64,000 nt of DNA from Incurvaria masculella (taxonomy: Eukaryota > Arthropoda > Insecta > Lepidoptera > Incurvariidae): contig OX335651.1 of assembly GCA_946894095.1 (NCBI GenBank), positions 18,994,501-19,058,500 of the forward strand. The letters run 5' to 3'. The position numbers were made by a program, and so were the translations under genes. The notes beneath the pieces are model-generated. The model saw only the letters and a program-made list of their open reading frames with translations. It was not told the DNA's origin and did no database searches. This document shows positions 1-9,794 of the stretch, in pieces; within the stretch, counting starts at the first letter, position 1, and each line of letters opens with the position of its first letter.

Positions 1-149
1 CGGAGAATGTTATTCGCAGCTCCATAACACGTAGGGAATGAACAATGGAATGAACTCATACATAATTAGTCACCATTCCTCATATTAGAACCAACCGAAA
101 AAAACGCTCATTGGCGTCGTCGTGCGTCTCTTACGCTGAGATTCATAGA

Positions 150-275
150 CATTACTCGTACTTGGCTGTGCCAAAGTATGTCTTTCGACTGTGAGTTTTG
201 ACATAAATTGTATGGACCGAATGTCAAATTTGACAGTCAGAAGCCATACTTTGGCTAAAATAAACGTGAGTAATG
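150..275. repeat. Short inverted-repeat (MITE-like) element
   Basis: The ends read CATTACTCG and CGTGAGTAATG, nearly reverse complements, with a second inner pair (CCAAAGTATG and CATACTTTGG). The roughly 126-bp palindromic unit lies just upstream of the tandem array. No coding content is seen. A MITE is the simplest reading. Confidence 0.5.
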
Positions 276-288
276 CCAGGAAAGTGAT

Positions 289-1258
289 ATGAATAGGCGC
301 AAGAAAGTAACGGCTATGAAAAATACACTCCTTAATAATTGTCGACTGCTACATCAAGAGAGGAACAAACGGAAGCTACTGACAGATCTCGCCCGGAGCT
401 ACGGTGAAGGTGATTCAGCTACATGAGTAGGCGCAAGAAAGTAACGGCTACGAAAACTATACTCCTTGCGCTTAATAATTGTCGACTGCTACATCAAGAG
501 ACGAACAAACGGAAACTACTGACAGATCTCGCCCGGAGCTACGGTGAAGGTGATTCAGCTACATGAGTAGGCGCAAGAAAGTAACGGCTACGAAAACTAT
601 ACTCCTTGCGCTTAATAATTGTCGACTGCTACATCAAGAGACGAACAAACGGAAGCTACTGACAGATCTCGCCCGGAGCTACGGTGAAGGTGATTCAGCT
701 ACATGAGTAGGCGCAAGAAAGTAACGGCTACGAAAACTATACTCCTTGCGCTTAATAATTGTCGACTGCTACATCAAGAGACGAACAAACGGAAGCTACT
801 GACAGATCTCGCCCGGAGCTACGGTGAAGGTGATTCAGCTACATGAGTAGGCGCAAGAAAGTAACGGCTACGAAAACTATACTCCTTGCGCTTAATAATT
901 GTCGACTGCTACATCAAGAGACGAACAAACGGAAGCTACTGACAGATCTCGCCCGGAGCTACGGTGAAGGTGATTCAGCTACATGAGTAGGCGCAAGAAA
1001 GTAACGGCTACGAAATCTATGCTCCTTGCGCTCAATAATTATCGACTGCTATATCAAGAGAGGAACAAACGGAAGCTACTGACAGATCTCGCCCGGAGCT
1101 ATGGTGAAGGTTATCCAGCGGCACGAGTAAAGGCACTCGGGTGGTGGCGCCAACACCCACTCCTTGTGGCCGCGTACCTGATAACAAAAACATATGTTAA
1201 TACATCTTGTGAGGTCTTATTCCTATATCAAGCCACAATCTTCGAACATTTAACCTAA
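289..1258 (+). repeat. Six-unit 140-bp tandem array of micro-ORFs
   Basis: Units start at 289, 423, 563, 703, 843 and 983. Units 2-5 are almost identical with an exact 140-bp period; unit 1 is two codons shorter. Each of units 1-5 is an open frame of 45 or 47 codons (starting MNRRKK or MSRRKK, ending GEGDSAT) whose TGA stop overlaps the next ATG as ATGA. Unit 6 is the most diverged; it keeps the frame, loses the stop and runs on to 1258 as a 91-residue basic ORF. I do not recognise the peptide. No splice context or promoter is evident, so translation is unproven. It may be a duplicated fragment of a transposon or host exon. Confidence 0.8.
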
Positions 1259-1279
1259 CTTGATATATGCAAAAGGTTG

Positions 1280-1455
1280 TACAATGCGATTCAAATAAGA
1301 ATAGGATAGGATCACCGCCATTTTGAATGTCAAATTGCTAAAACCCTCACTTCACTTCACAAACTTCAGTACTTTGCCGCGGTGTTGCTTTACCTCGCGA
1401 ATTCGAATGTAGTTAGTCACGAGCCCCGTCATATTCTTATTTGAATCGCATTGTA
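1280..1455. mobile_element. MITE with 24-bp perfect terminal inverted repeats
   Basis: The sequence at 1280-1303 is the exact reverse complement of 1432-1455. Both ends carry TA outside CAATGCGATTC, which fits TA target duplication as in mariner-type MITEs. The 176-bp element has no ORF. Confidence 0.75.
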
Positions 1456-1568
1456 ATGGAATTAGTTCGCATGTTATTTCATGGTAAAATATTTATTTCT
1501 CTCTCTTTATTTTTTTCTCTTCGCTGGGGTTATGCTTTCAGTCTACATTGCATTAAAACTTAACTTAC

Positions 1569-1604
1569 TTGCGCTTGCCAGGACATGTGCTTCACAGAAT
1601 CTAC
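1569..1604 (-). CDS. JmjC gene exon 5: 36-nt micro-exon with the HxD aspartate
   Basis: Twelve codons (VDSVKHMSWQAQ) lie between TTTCAG and GTAAGT. Joined in phase 0 to exon 4 this gives H-M-H-V-D, the HxD iron ligand pair, followed by the usual SWQAQ strand. No following exon (expected to start near a W-R-L/P motif) was found at 1-1560, so the rest lies outside. Confidence 0.8.
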
Positions 1605-4600
1605 CTGAAAGGAGTCAGAAATTAAATTTAAGAACATTATAACCATCATGCTACGATTGGGATATGAAGCAGAGGGAATGCTTACATTTACATTCAGCAC
1701 CTGATTTAAAAATCCCGATGACACATCGACGTAACAAAGCAAAAGACATATCGTACCAAATCGATATAACCTAAGGTTTAGGTTACATCGATGGGATGAC
1801 AGTAATCAGCGGTATAGAAGGTATGAATAAAATAGCTTGACTCTTCCGTATGGAAGGATGTGCTTGACGCTGAATACCTATGCTCCATAATTTGGATTTA
1901 TCGGGATGTTTTCCACACAACGAATCTATCAGTTGTTCAAAAAAGTAATTCAACAACGTATTGGAATGACAGTAACTCGTATACCTGCAGTTATATACGA
2001 CGTATAATGTTATATTCCAGAACACTTATCGTTTAAATACATGGGAAGACACAAACGTGTCTTTCACGTGGCATACCGCTTCTAGAGGGTCAGAGTTACA
2101 GGAAGGGGGGTATTTCATGCTCACATGCATGTGCGCGCCCTGGCCAGGTCCTCCCATGAAGAGCCAGTCCACGGCGTCGCTCTCTGCCGTCTCCGGCAGG
2201 AAGTAGGGCCGCGAGTAGTACTCCCGCAGCCGCCTGCTCTCTTGCTCGTAGCACGTGTTCCAGCCGACGTACCTGCGAAGGAGGTGTGTTATCGATTCGT
2301 CAAAGGAGCAAGGGATCCGTCGACAAAAATGTGCAGAACCTTTCTAATTTCTGTCATAGAAGAATTGCTTTGGAGATTTTTTTTCTTGTACCTGGCTTAA
2401 CTTAGCGATCTGTCATGGACATTTAGCTGTTCTTTGTCTGAGTTATGTCTGGTTATTTTGATCTTTAAGCACCCCTGCTTGTTGTCCATTGACCACTCTC
2501 AATATTCTTTGGGAAATCGTTTCATTGTAACGTTATTTCTTCTCAGTCTTGTGTAAATGGGGCTACCAAAACCTGTTAGTTTAGTAGCCAAAGCATTATG
2601 TATTGTATTTTTTTGTTGGCAGATAACATTTTAATAGTTGAAGTTAAAGTAAGAAAATTGCTGCCTTTAAAACTGTGCTAGACGACTCTAATATACTTCC
2701 GTAGGAAGGCCGACTTACAAGGCAGTCGTTTAGAATTCTAGTGAAATAATGTCGATAGAACCCTACAACTCATAAACCTAAATACGTACCATGGATCGGT
2801 GCCGGCACTAAGGTTGGCACGCTCAGGTTCCATGCTGAACACTTCGGCGAGAGAAGAGAGGCCCGACTTGTAGGAGAAGAAGAAGCAGTCGTTGGTCCGC
2901 TTGCCGAGCTCACCTTGGCTGTAGAAACGGCTGAAGAACTCGAAGCTGAACTCCTGGAAAGTACCGATAAAGTTCTAGGAACCGACTCCTCTTTGCTACT
3001 ACAAAGAGAAATACCAAGTTCCACAGGGTAAAAGTAATTTTCAGTGATCTCAAATCTAAGTCTCTTATTGTTGATCACTACTCCTTTGTTATGCATGTAC
3101 CTGAACATGAATGGCTAATACCATAATTGTTATGACATGATCATAATAGACCACTTGGTGACTATGTGCCAGAACCTTCACCATATTGCACGGATACATT
3201 GAACTGGCTGGAAAACACGGAAGAATTTTTACTGCCGCTTCGACCATCGTCCATTAAATGCGACGGTAAGGTAATTGCTAAGTAAGAGGGATTGACCTAG
3301 AAAGCTAGTAATAGTCTACAGTTTTAAACATATTCCGAACCACAAACGACAAATCCCTAGACGCCTCTAATGATACGCACGGGAATAAATGCAGTGGGAT
3401 TTCAAAACTGCAGCATTTTTTATTGCCGAAACCGTCACAGCAAGTTCCTGCCACCGTTTGAGGTACAAATTTGACAGAAATTGTGGAAGGGGGTTATTTT
3501 ACTGTTGAAGCACATGTTCTTGCAATAACAATGAGTAAATTTGTAGACAGTCTAAGCCTGGTTTTCGCCAAGTGCTCATTAATTTTAATTGACACTTAAA
3601 GGACCTTTATTACTGAAGTGCTGATTATCTTGTTCTGGTATCGATTGCAAGATGGTAAGAAAGGCCCTTTAATATACGTATTAAGATAATCAGTACTTGG
3701 TGGAAGAGACCCTAAGGGCCTTTTTCACCTACTGCTGATTCGCTTAATCACCACATATTAAGGTCCTTTCGTAGCAGCTTGCAATCCATACCAGTACAAT
3801 ATAATCGGCTCTTTACTAATAAAGGGCCTTTAAGTGTCCATTAAAATAAATCAGTAGTTCGTGAAAACCAGGCTAAGCTTTCTTTTCACCAAGTGCTGAT
3901 TTATTTTAATTGACACTTAATGGGCCTTTATTACTAAAGTGACTACAGTGATTATCTTTTACTGGTATCTATTGCGAGATGGTAGGAAACGCCCTTTAAT
4001 GTGAGGATTAACCAAATCAGTACTTGGTGGAAGAGACCCTAGGCTTGGTTTTCCCCAAGTGCTGATTTATTTTAATCTACTCTTAAAGGGCATTTATTTT
4101 TAAAGTGTTAAGATGATCAGCAACATAAAACAACGTGCGATTGTAAATACTTTATTCTAGATCTTTTGCATAGTTGACAATGGCCCGGGATCACGTCAAT
4201 GACATCCCAGCTTGCATTCCGATAGCTGCGTCGTTGCTACGTATTAGAACTAATCATGCGTTCCGATACATACTCATAACAATAATGTACTGGTATCGAT
4301 TGCGAGATGGCAAGAAAGGCCCTTTAACGGGAGGATTAAGCTAATCAGTACTTGGTGGGAGAGACCCTTAGTAACATTTTTAGTTGATAACACAGATGTA
4401 ACGGGTATTTCTTTATGGACTGACGAAGAAGAGCACGACGTAGCGGTGGAGTGAAACAGTCCCAGCGCACCAGATTCCACTCACCTCCGCCGCGCGCCAG
4501 TCCCGCAGCGCGTCGGCGACCACGACCGGCGTCGGCGAGTAGGCGAACTCGCGCTCGAATCGCCGCCGGCTCACGTTGGTCAGGCGCGGCACGGAGTCGA

Positions 4601-5972
4601 CGCCTCGGCACATGGAGCAGTCCTCGGGGGCGCGGAACAGTGCCTTGTCGAGCGGCATGCGCACTAGGCAGTCCTGCAAGGGGTGTGGCGCTCAAGCGCG
4701 CTTGCAATCAGCGTCTAGGACACGGGATGAGTTTAGAGGCGCGAGAGAGAGAGAGATCCTTCTTCTTGTCAGAGATCCAAAATTATACCCAAAACAGCTT
4801 TATTTGATCGAACTAGATGTCGGACGACCAATGGCATTGTAAAATAGTGTTTGGTTTCTAAGTTATAAGGTCCGAAAGTTCGCATTTTTCGCGCTTTTCA
4901 TACAATAGCTTTGGAGGTGGATTACTCAAGGATAAAATAAAAACATCTCAAAAAAAATTGTCATTAGACCCAGCTTGTTTCGTGAAGATTTATAATTTAT
5001 TTGGTTTTTGTTTGATTTTTGACTACAGCGCTCGTGATTTACTTTTAGCTATAAGTCGTTTTGTAACTAAAATTTTCGTAAATCTTACCAAATCAATCAC
5101 TATGTGCATTGTCTGCTTTGTGGACATGTTACATCCTCCTCATCACGGAGCCTGTCTTTTTGTTTAAAACAGAGAAGGTCCCAGAGCGCAACAGCACAGT
5201 TTTGTACCGTGCCACCGAATGAGTTAGTCCCGCCGGGAAGTGCCACCTTAAATATTGGCGGAGCACTGCTGGTACTGTTATTTTTATAAAGATGTTTTCG
5301 AAGGACCATTCGCGATAGTTCAGCACCGCGAAACTAGCTTAGCTTTCTGTTTTCTGGTGTCAATTTAACTTTTCCTACCTTCGACAACGATTTTTGCAGA
5401 TAATGCTTCGTAACGGTTCCCTTGACCTTAGATATTTACCCGGCAGGCTAAGTATTTCGGCCTACTTCTTATAGGCTGATTTGTAGTGGACAAGCTGCTT
5501 TATTTCAGTGACAAGGCACTATTATTTTCAACGTGTGGGGAATCGGCCATGAATAAGCCACTGGTCTGAAACCGATACTGATATGATGTATTGGTCTGAA
5601 ATGTGGTAACTTTCACATAGGTGAGGGAATCTGACAGGCACCTAAAGGTCAGCAGCTGGCGGGCGAAGAATGTTTATGGATGAGCACGTTTAAAAGTAAT
5701 TGCTTATAATCATAGAGGTTAGGACTTACCGCTGACGTAAAGAAATAATACACCCAAATGGGCACAACAAGAACCAAAGGCAGCCAAAACCACCACTTGA
5801 TTTTACCCGAAACCTTTTCCCACAATTTAAAACCAGGGGAGCGCACACTCAACTTTGCAATGTAACAAGAACTCAATTTGAGTGCCTCGATTTTGTGAAG
5901 AATCTTGGCCACTCTTTGCTCTGCCATTTTGTGTTTCTTGTCACCGGCCTTCTGTCGCTGGGTTCCACTCAT
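1569..5972 (-). CDS. JmjC-domain single-pass membrane protein, partial gene (5 exons)
   Basis: Five minus-strand exons join without a phase conflict: 5972-5730, 4673-4485, 2953-2790, 2272-2125 and 1604-1569, giving 260 residues before the gene runs past position 1. The product has a basic cytoplasmic-type N-terminus, one hydrophobic segment near residues 59-79, a Cys-containing stretch, then the front half of a JmjC (cupin-8) fold. GGPGQGAHMH, continued across a splice by VDSVKHMSWQAQ, supplies the HxD pair that binds Fe(II) in 2-oxoglutarate oxygenases. The distal histidine and C-terminal strands are not in the window. Family role: protein hydroxylation or demethylation; the substrate here is unknown. 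The topology suggests a membrane-anchored, possibly lumenal, enzyme. Confidence 0.8.
2125..2272 (-). CDS. JmjC gene exon 4: iron-binding loop
   Basis: It is bounded by TTCGCAG|GTACGTC and CAT|GTGAGC and contributes one base plus 49 codons. The end, WLFMGGPGQGAHMH, is the strand carrying the first iron ligand; the second ligand (Asp) is on the next exon. The plus-strand frame over this region is only a shadow. Confidence 0.85.
2790..2953 (-). CDS. JmjC gene exon 3
   Basis: It follows TTTCCAG and ends at TG|GTACGT, giving 54 codons plus two bases. It starts EFSFEFFSRFYSQG and ends in NLSAGTDPW, the Trp being completed by the next exon. Phase matches exon 4 exactly. Confidence 0.8.
3100..3280 (-). 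repeat. SINE-1 fragment
   Basis: It is a diverged 3' part of the tRNA-derived SINE that is full-length at 46987-47393, recognised from the segments around CATTGAACTGG and GGAAAACACGG. It sits in JmjC intron 2. Confidence 0.6.
3553..4372. mobile_element. Cluster of four MITE-F copies in JmjC intron 2
   Basis: Four copies of a roughly 160-bp element with ends AAGTGCTGATT and AATCAGTACTTGG lie end to end: 3553-3712, 3710-3877 (inverted), 3877-4035 and 4034-4372. The last is interrupted by about 160 bp of unrelated sequence (4120-4283). Other copies are at 7540, 25770 and 39885. Confidence 0.7.
4485..4673 (-). CDS. JmjC gene exon 2
   Basis: It is bounded by TTGCAG|GAC and GAG|GTGAGT and encodes 63 residues in phase 0 at both ends. 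It contains a CSMC motif and the typical lead-in of cupin-8 JmjC proteins: an RFEREF helix, then SPTPVVVADALRDW, where PVVV...ALRDW matches the PvVlrg-DWpA pattern. The exon is GC-rich while its introns are AT-rich and repeat-laden. Confidence 0.8.
4759..5251 (-). mobile_element. MITE-A, truncated copy, TTAA border
   Basis: It matches the 550-bp element at 57425-57974 in reverse orientation but lacks one end. The retained end reads GGGAAGTGCCACC followed by TTAA. It is non-coding and lies in JmjC intron 1. Confidence 0.7.
5252..5645. other. Intronic sequence, nothing recognised
   Basis: This is intron 1 of the JmjC gene between the MITE and exon 1. No repeat family, ORF or RNA gene was recognised. 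Confidence 0.4.
5730..5972 (-). CDS. JmjC gene exon 1: N-terminus and membrane anchor
   Basis: An ATG at 5972 opens 81 codons ending at the donor GCG|GTAAGT. The first 55 residues are Lys/Arg-rich. WWFWLPLVLVVPIWVYYFF then forms one membrane segment with positive charge on its N-side, the pattern of a type II anchor. The exon ends in phase 0. It is the only in-frame Met giving a complete anchor; a second Met at residue 16 is possible. No clear promoter motif is seen at 5975-6130. Confidence 0.75.
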
Positions 5973-6134
5973 CTTGGGGAAGGGACAATGGAATACTGGG
6001 CCGTTGGCAGCAAATGGGGTTCTTTTATACCACCTTTGATAAACGGGTTATAATGTTCGTGAAATTCACTATCTATATAGAGCTACAATCTGTGAAATTA
6101 AAGAAAGTTTGGAAATAGACATTATGAGATAAGT

Positions 6135-6700
6135 TGATAATTTTATTTCAGCTACATCTAAATTTGAAGCATTGTAATCAGATTTAGAAATCCTGTCCGA
6201 CGAATATATATTTTTCTATGCGACCTGACATGGATGGCTAATACCGTTATGATATTAGCCCAATACACCACAAACCCGAAGGAATTAGGTGCCACGCCAA
6301 GACCTTCCCTTTATGAGAACGGCTACATTGAACTGGATGGAAAACACGGACAATTTTTAATTGCCGCTTCGACCATCTTTTCATCCAATGCAATGGTACC
6401 AACCCGGGCGGGCTTAAGCCCTACCGCCTAGTAGGGGAAGGGGAAAGGGTTTTACATGGATTCCGAACCATGGAGCAGCTCGCATTCGTGACGAAATGCA
6501 CTTATCGAACTCGGAAAGAGAAAGAGAGTGGTGCATGTCGGAATTGAACCCAGACCTCTGGTACGCTAGGCCAGTCCGCGCGCCACTATGCTACGAGCCG
6601 CTCAGGTAAATGTCACGACCAAAAACGTTTTCAGATTATTTACAAAATCTGATTACAATGCTTCAAATGTAAATGTCGCTGAAACTAAAATTGATGAGAT
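6135..6700. mobile_element. Palindromic element split by a SINE
   Basis: The sequences at about 6145-6190 and 6640-6690 are inverted copies (sharing GAAGCATTGTAATCAGAT). The SINE at 6222-6605 fills the loop, so an older palindromic MITE probably received a SINE insertion. A single arm recurs at 11872-11935. Confidence 0.55.
6222..6605 (-). repeat. SINE-1, near full length, tRNA-derived
   Basis: Read on the minus strand it begins with a tRNA-like head (GAGCGGCTCGTAGC..., A-box-like TAG...TGGCG, B-box-like GTCTGGGTTCAATTCC), continues through a unique body and ends in a T/A-rich tail after CATGTCAGG. The frame YIELDGKHGQF over it recurs in every copy and is not a gene. Confidence 0.75.
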
Positions 6701-7427
6701 AACGGTAATGTCGTATTAATTAAATATATGATATTATCAAGTTGATAATTTGTTTCAGAGTGGAATTAGGTATTCCGGGTTTTAAGACATGTGTATTCTT
6801 CACTATAAGCAAGTAAATCAAATCCGGGGCCAGCGTATTGCAATTTTTCAAAAGCAAATTGTCAAGAGTGTCAGTTAAATAGAGATTGATAACGTTAAAA
6901 TGTTTGATTGATATTAGTAGTAGTATACCTAGTTTGTACGACGGATTAATAAATATGAGTTTTTCCCCCGTAAAAAAACGAAATTTCTTAGTATAATCTT
7001 AATAACATCCCTACGTAAAGACAGGTACCACAGCTAGTAATAATATAAACGCGCGTCCTTTATTATTTATTATCACCTAAAGCCTTGGAGTAGGACAGCT
7101 CTAGATAGTTCCTACGAGCAAAAGCAATTTTGAAAGCGATCGGTGTGAAATTGAAATTCATTATCAGGACGAAACAGTGCAAATGTGTCCCCGGTTTTTC
7201 CTCCGCAACGCTCGCACCGTGGCTTCAGGGTGGAAACCCGCACAAAATAGTTGGCAGTTTAGGTGAATGTGTAATTCAAAGTAACTTGTCTGTGTTCCTA
7301 TTAAATAAATGAAATACAATATTTATTCTTTTTGACGTAGAGGTCACTAAAAAAAGAAAAAAACCGGGGCTCGTAGCTCAAGATCTATTTTAAACGCTTT
7401 GCTTAAAACAATAATAGTGTTTATAAT
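6700..7427. other. AT-rich spacer with a Helitron-like end
   Basis: It is mostly featureless. GGTACCACAGCTAG at about 7025-7037 resembles the CTAG end of the Helitron at 36193-36932, so a decayed copy may end here. A short SINE-like head (GGCTCGTAGCTC) occurs near 7370. Confidence 0.35.
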
Positions 7428-7712
7428 GGAACCTGGTACGGATGGCTAATACCACACAAAAACCGTAATGATATTAGCCCAATACACCACATACCTATTC
7501 AATATAACATACTTCCATGGATGTTTATGATGATTTAGGACCTTTATCACCTATTGCTGATTAGCTTAATCGTCACATATTAAGGGCCTTTCTGAGCAGC
7601 TTCAATACCAATTCAATCAATACCAGTACAAGATAATCAGAACTTTAGTAATAAAGGCCTTTTAAGTGTCAATTAAAATAAATCGGCAGTTGGTGAAAAC
7701 CAAGCTTAGGTA
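7428..7712. repeat. SINE-1 fragment followed by MITE-F copy
   Basis: 7428-7500 carries the SINE-1 tail (GATGGCTAATACC, AGCCCAATACACCAC). About 7540-7712 is an inverted MITE-F copy ending AAAACCAAGCTTA. This is the 3' flank of the seven-transmembrane gene. Confidence 0.6.
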
Positions 7713-8139
7713 GTTAGTTCTTTTTTTTGTGTTTTCTGTTATTAATTTAACTTTTTGTAATGAATATTTAGTCGTTACTTAGCTAGTCTCTGTATATATA
7801 TATTAACTATTAAATGTGTATGCATAGACTGTTTGTTACAATAATAAAATATAACAAAAAAATAATACCATTAGCTGTCGGATTTTATTATAGCGACATC
7901 TACGGTATAATATGTTGAATAGCATGAGATAACATGAGAATTCTAAAAATGATTCTTTTCATGAAAATGATGTCTTTGGATATTTTTCAATAAATAACTT
8001 AATTATTACATGATTTATTTGTTCTTCAAAGTCTATTAGTTAATGTGTGGCGTTTACAAGAAACGTAGTATGGGCTGGACATGTTAAAAACTTTTCAAAT
8101 TCCAGACGGCTGGTTAAATTAAACAAAAAATAAAAAATA

Positions 8140-9096
8140 TCATAGGGTCTGCTGTCTCACAATGGAATCTATGAGGCGGGCTGAGATGGCAAGCTGTGTT
8201 CGTTGGAGCGAGTCTGGAGGTCCTGAACAAAACTCCGTTGAGTCCATCGCATTCTGTAAAATTATTTCTTTATTTCTGCTTGTAAAACATTTCCATAATT
8301 TCTCATTCCACAGACTGGACCACAGCTTTCGTGTTTGCTTTATGCCAATCAATAAGAGTATCGCGTAAACGGGTACATTGTAAAACAAAATAAACAAGCA
8401 AATTTTAAGCAAGACAAGAGAATTGGTGTATCCTTGTATTACAACTATAGTGTATTGAACTCCGGAGGTGAGTGCGAACATCAGGGCCAGGACTGTAGTG
8501 TTTAGGAGATGCGGAGGCGGCCGTCCCGCCGCGCGCCTGCTGTCGAACACAGAGCACAGAGCACGCGCGTACATGATCACACAAAACAATATAATGATCA
8601 CTACGTAAATGTCATGTATTCCATTGAAAATTTCCCGTGAGACGTTCGTTACCAACGGCAGTATAGTAAGAGTGGCTTCCATTATTAGCGGCGTTAAGTA
8701 GGCGCACAGTGCCGCTCTCTTCATGAAGTGCGGGTGCACGGAGTCCGACGGGACGGTGACGAGCTGCCTGTGGGCCAGCCAGGCGCCCGCCGCCAGCCAG
8801 GTGCACGAAGCGTGGAACAGAAAATTGCCGCACCAATAGATCACTCTGTGTCCGATCCTGGTTTTCAGCCACGTCGGAGGTGCGAGCAGGAGCGAGTCGA
8901 GGTACAGCCAGAGCAGTGCGTACTGGCAGAGCAGCTTGGTGCCGCACATGTGCAGCCATACCAGGTTGACGGGGCTGCGACGCCAGGTGGGGAACAGAGC
9001 GGCGGTGAGCAGCATCAGCGAGTAGCCGGCAGTGGACAGCACCGTGCCAGACCAAATAATTATGACGATTTGGGAAATATTAGTCTCCAATGACAT
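8140..9096 (-). CDS. Intronless seven-transmembrane protein, orphan receptor-like
   Basis: A single 318-codon ORF with no intron. Seven hydrophobic segments are visible at about residues 8-35, 41-65, 84-108, 126-150, 163-186, 198-224 and 229-252, with a polar C-terminal tail. SPVNLVWLHM resembles the Asn-Leu-rich second helix of rhodopsin-like receptors. NVPVYAILLLIG followed by KQTRKLW resembles the NPxxY end of helix 7 plus helix 8. There is no DRY and no CWxP, so it is at best a divergent class A receptor. The insect gustatory/odorant receptor TM7 motif is absent. A decayed paralogue lies at 10885-11850 on the other strand. The ATG at 9096 precedes the first helix by only a few residues. 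Ligand and function are unknown. Confidence 0.75.
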   Translation of the reverse strand: MSLETNISQIVIIIWSGTVLSTAGYSLMLLTAALFPTWRRSPVNLVWLHMCGTKLLCQYALLWLYLDSLLLAPPTWLKTRIGHRVIYWCGNFLFHASCTWLAAGAWLAHRQLVTVPSDSVHPHFMKRAALCAYLTPLIMEATLTILPLVTNVSREIFNGIHDIYVVIIILFCVIMYARALCSVFDSRRAAGRPPPHLLNTTVLALMFALTSGVQYTIVVIQGYTNSLVLLKICLFILFYNVPVYAILLLIGIKQTRKLWSSLWNEKLWKCFTSRNKEIILQNAMDSTEFCSGPPDSLQRTQLAISARLIDSIVRQQTL

Positions 9097-9790
9097 ATCG
9101 GAAGGATTCGCTCAATTGTTTATGATATGAAAACAACGTTAATTCTTTTATGCGCAGGCGAACACAAGTGAACAATATGAAAACCTGTTTATTTCATTCT
9201 CAATGCTTATCGTTCCATTAAGGGGGCGTATTCGCTCAAATGACGCTAGTATAAGGCAGTAATACACCAACACTGTTCAAGTATTAAGATTTAGCAATTA
9301 TGTAAAACTTTATCTTAATTCGATCAGAATTAACATTTTCACAACACGATTCGATTTACATGGCTCAATAAAAAACTCATGAAAATTAGTCCTTTTTGCA
9401 AATAAGGCCATTTTTTAAGAAACATTGCCATAGAAAAATATGACCAAACATGTCAATTTCTTAGGACAAATTTTTCATTATGGGATTAGCTTAGTTGTTT
9501 TTTAAATAAAAAAATGAAACTAGATTGTCACTTATGTTATTATTTCCGAGCTAGGGCTAATTATGTTGCTTCCTACTGCCAACAACCGGTGCTATCGTAT
9601 ACGCGGGCTGTGTTTGCTCCGTGCTATCCGGTGCAAGAAGGAGGAAGAAATAGCATTTTGGCTAACAGAAATGACAGTTTCGTGTACCTACCTTTTTCGC
9701 TGACTGTTAGAACCATAGAAATATGATGTACCGCTGCGCGCGCATGCTAGGTCTATGGTTAGAACGGTTCGGTATTTGTCGGAATGGGGG
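9097..9790. other. 5' flank of the 7TM gene, AT-rich
   Basis: No repeat or coding exon was recognised. A 70-codon frame at 9514-9726 has no supporting feature. Confidence 0.35.
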
Positions 9791-9794
9791 AACG

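Noticed and set aside
6234..6431. Recurring peptide YIELDGKHGQF seen in many frames across the window
   Set aside because: It tracks SINE-1 copies on both strands, with frameshifts and stops; the conservation is that of the repeat, not a protein.
8140..9096. Insect gustatory or odorant receptor
   Set aside because: The length is short, the TM7 TYhhhhhQF motif is absent, and NVPVY plus a helix-8-like stretch favour a rhodopsin-like topology.
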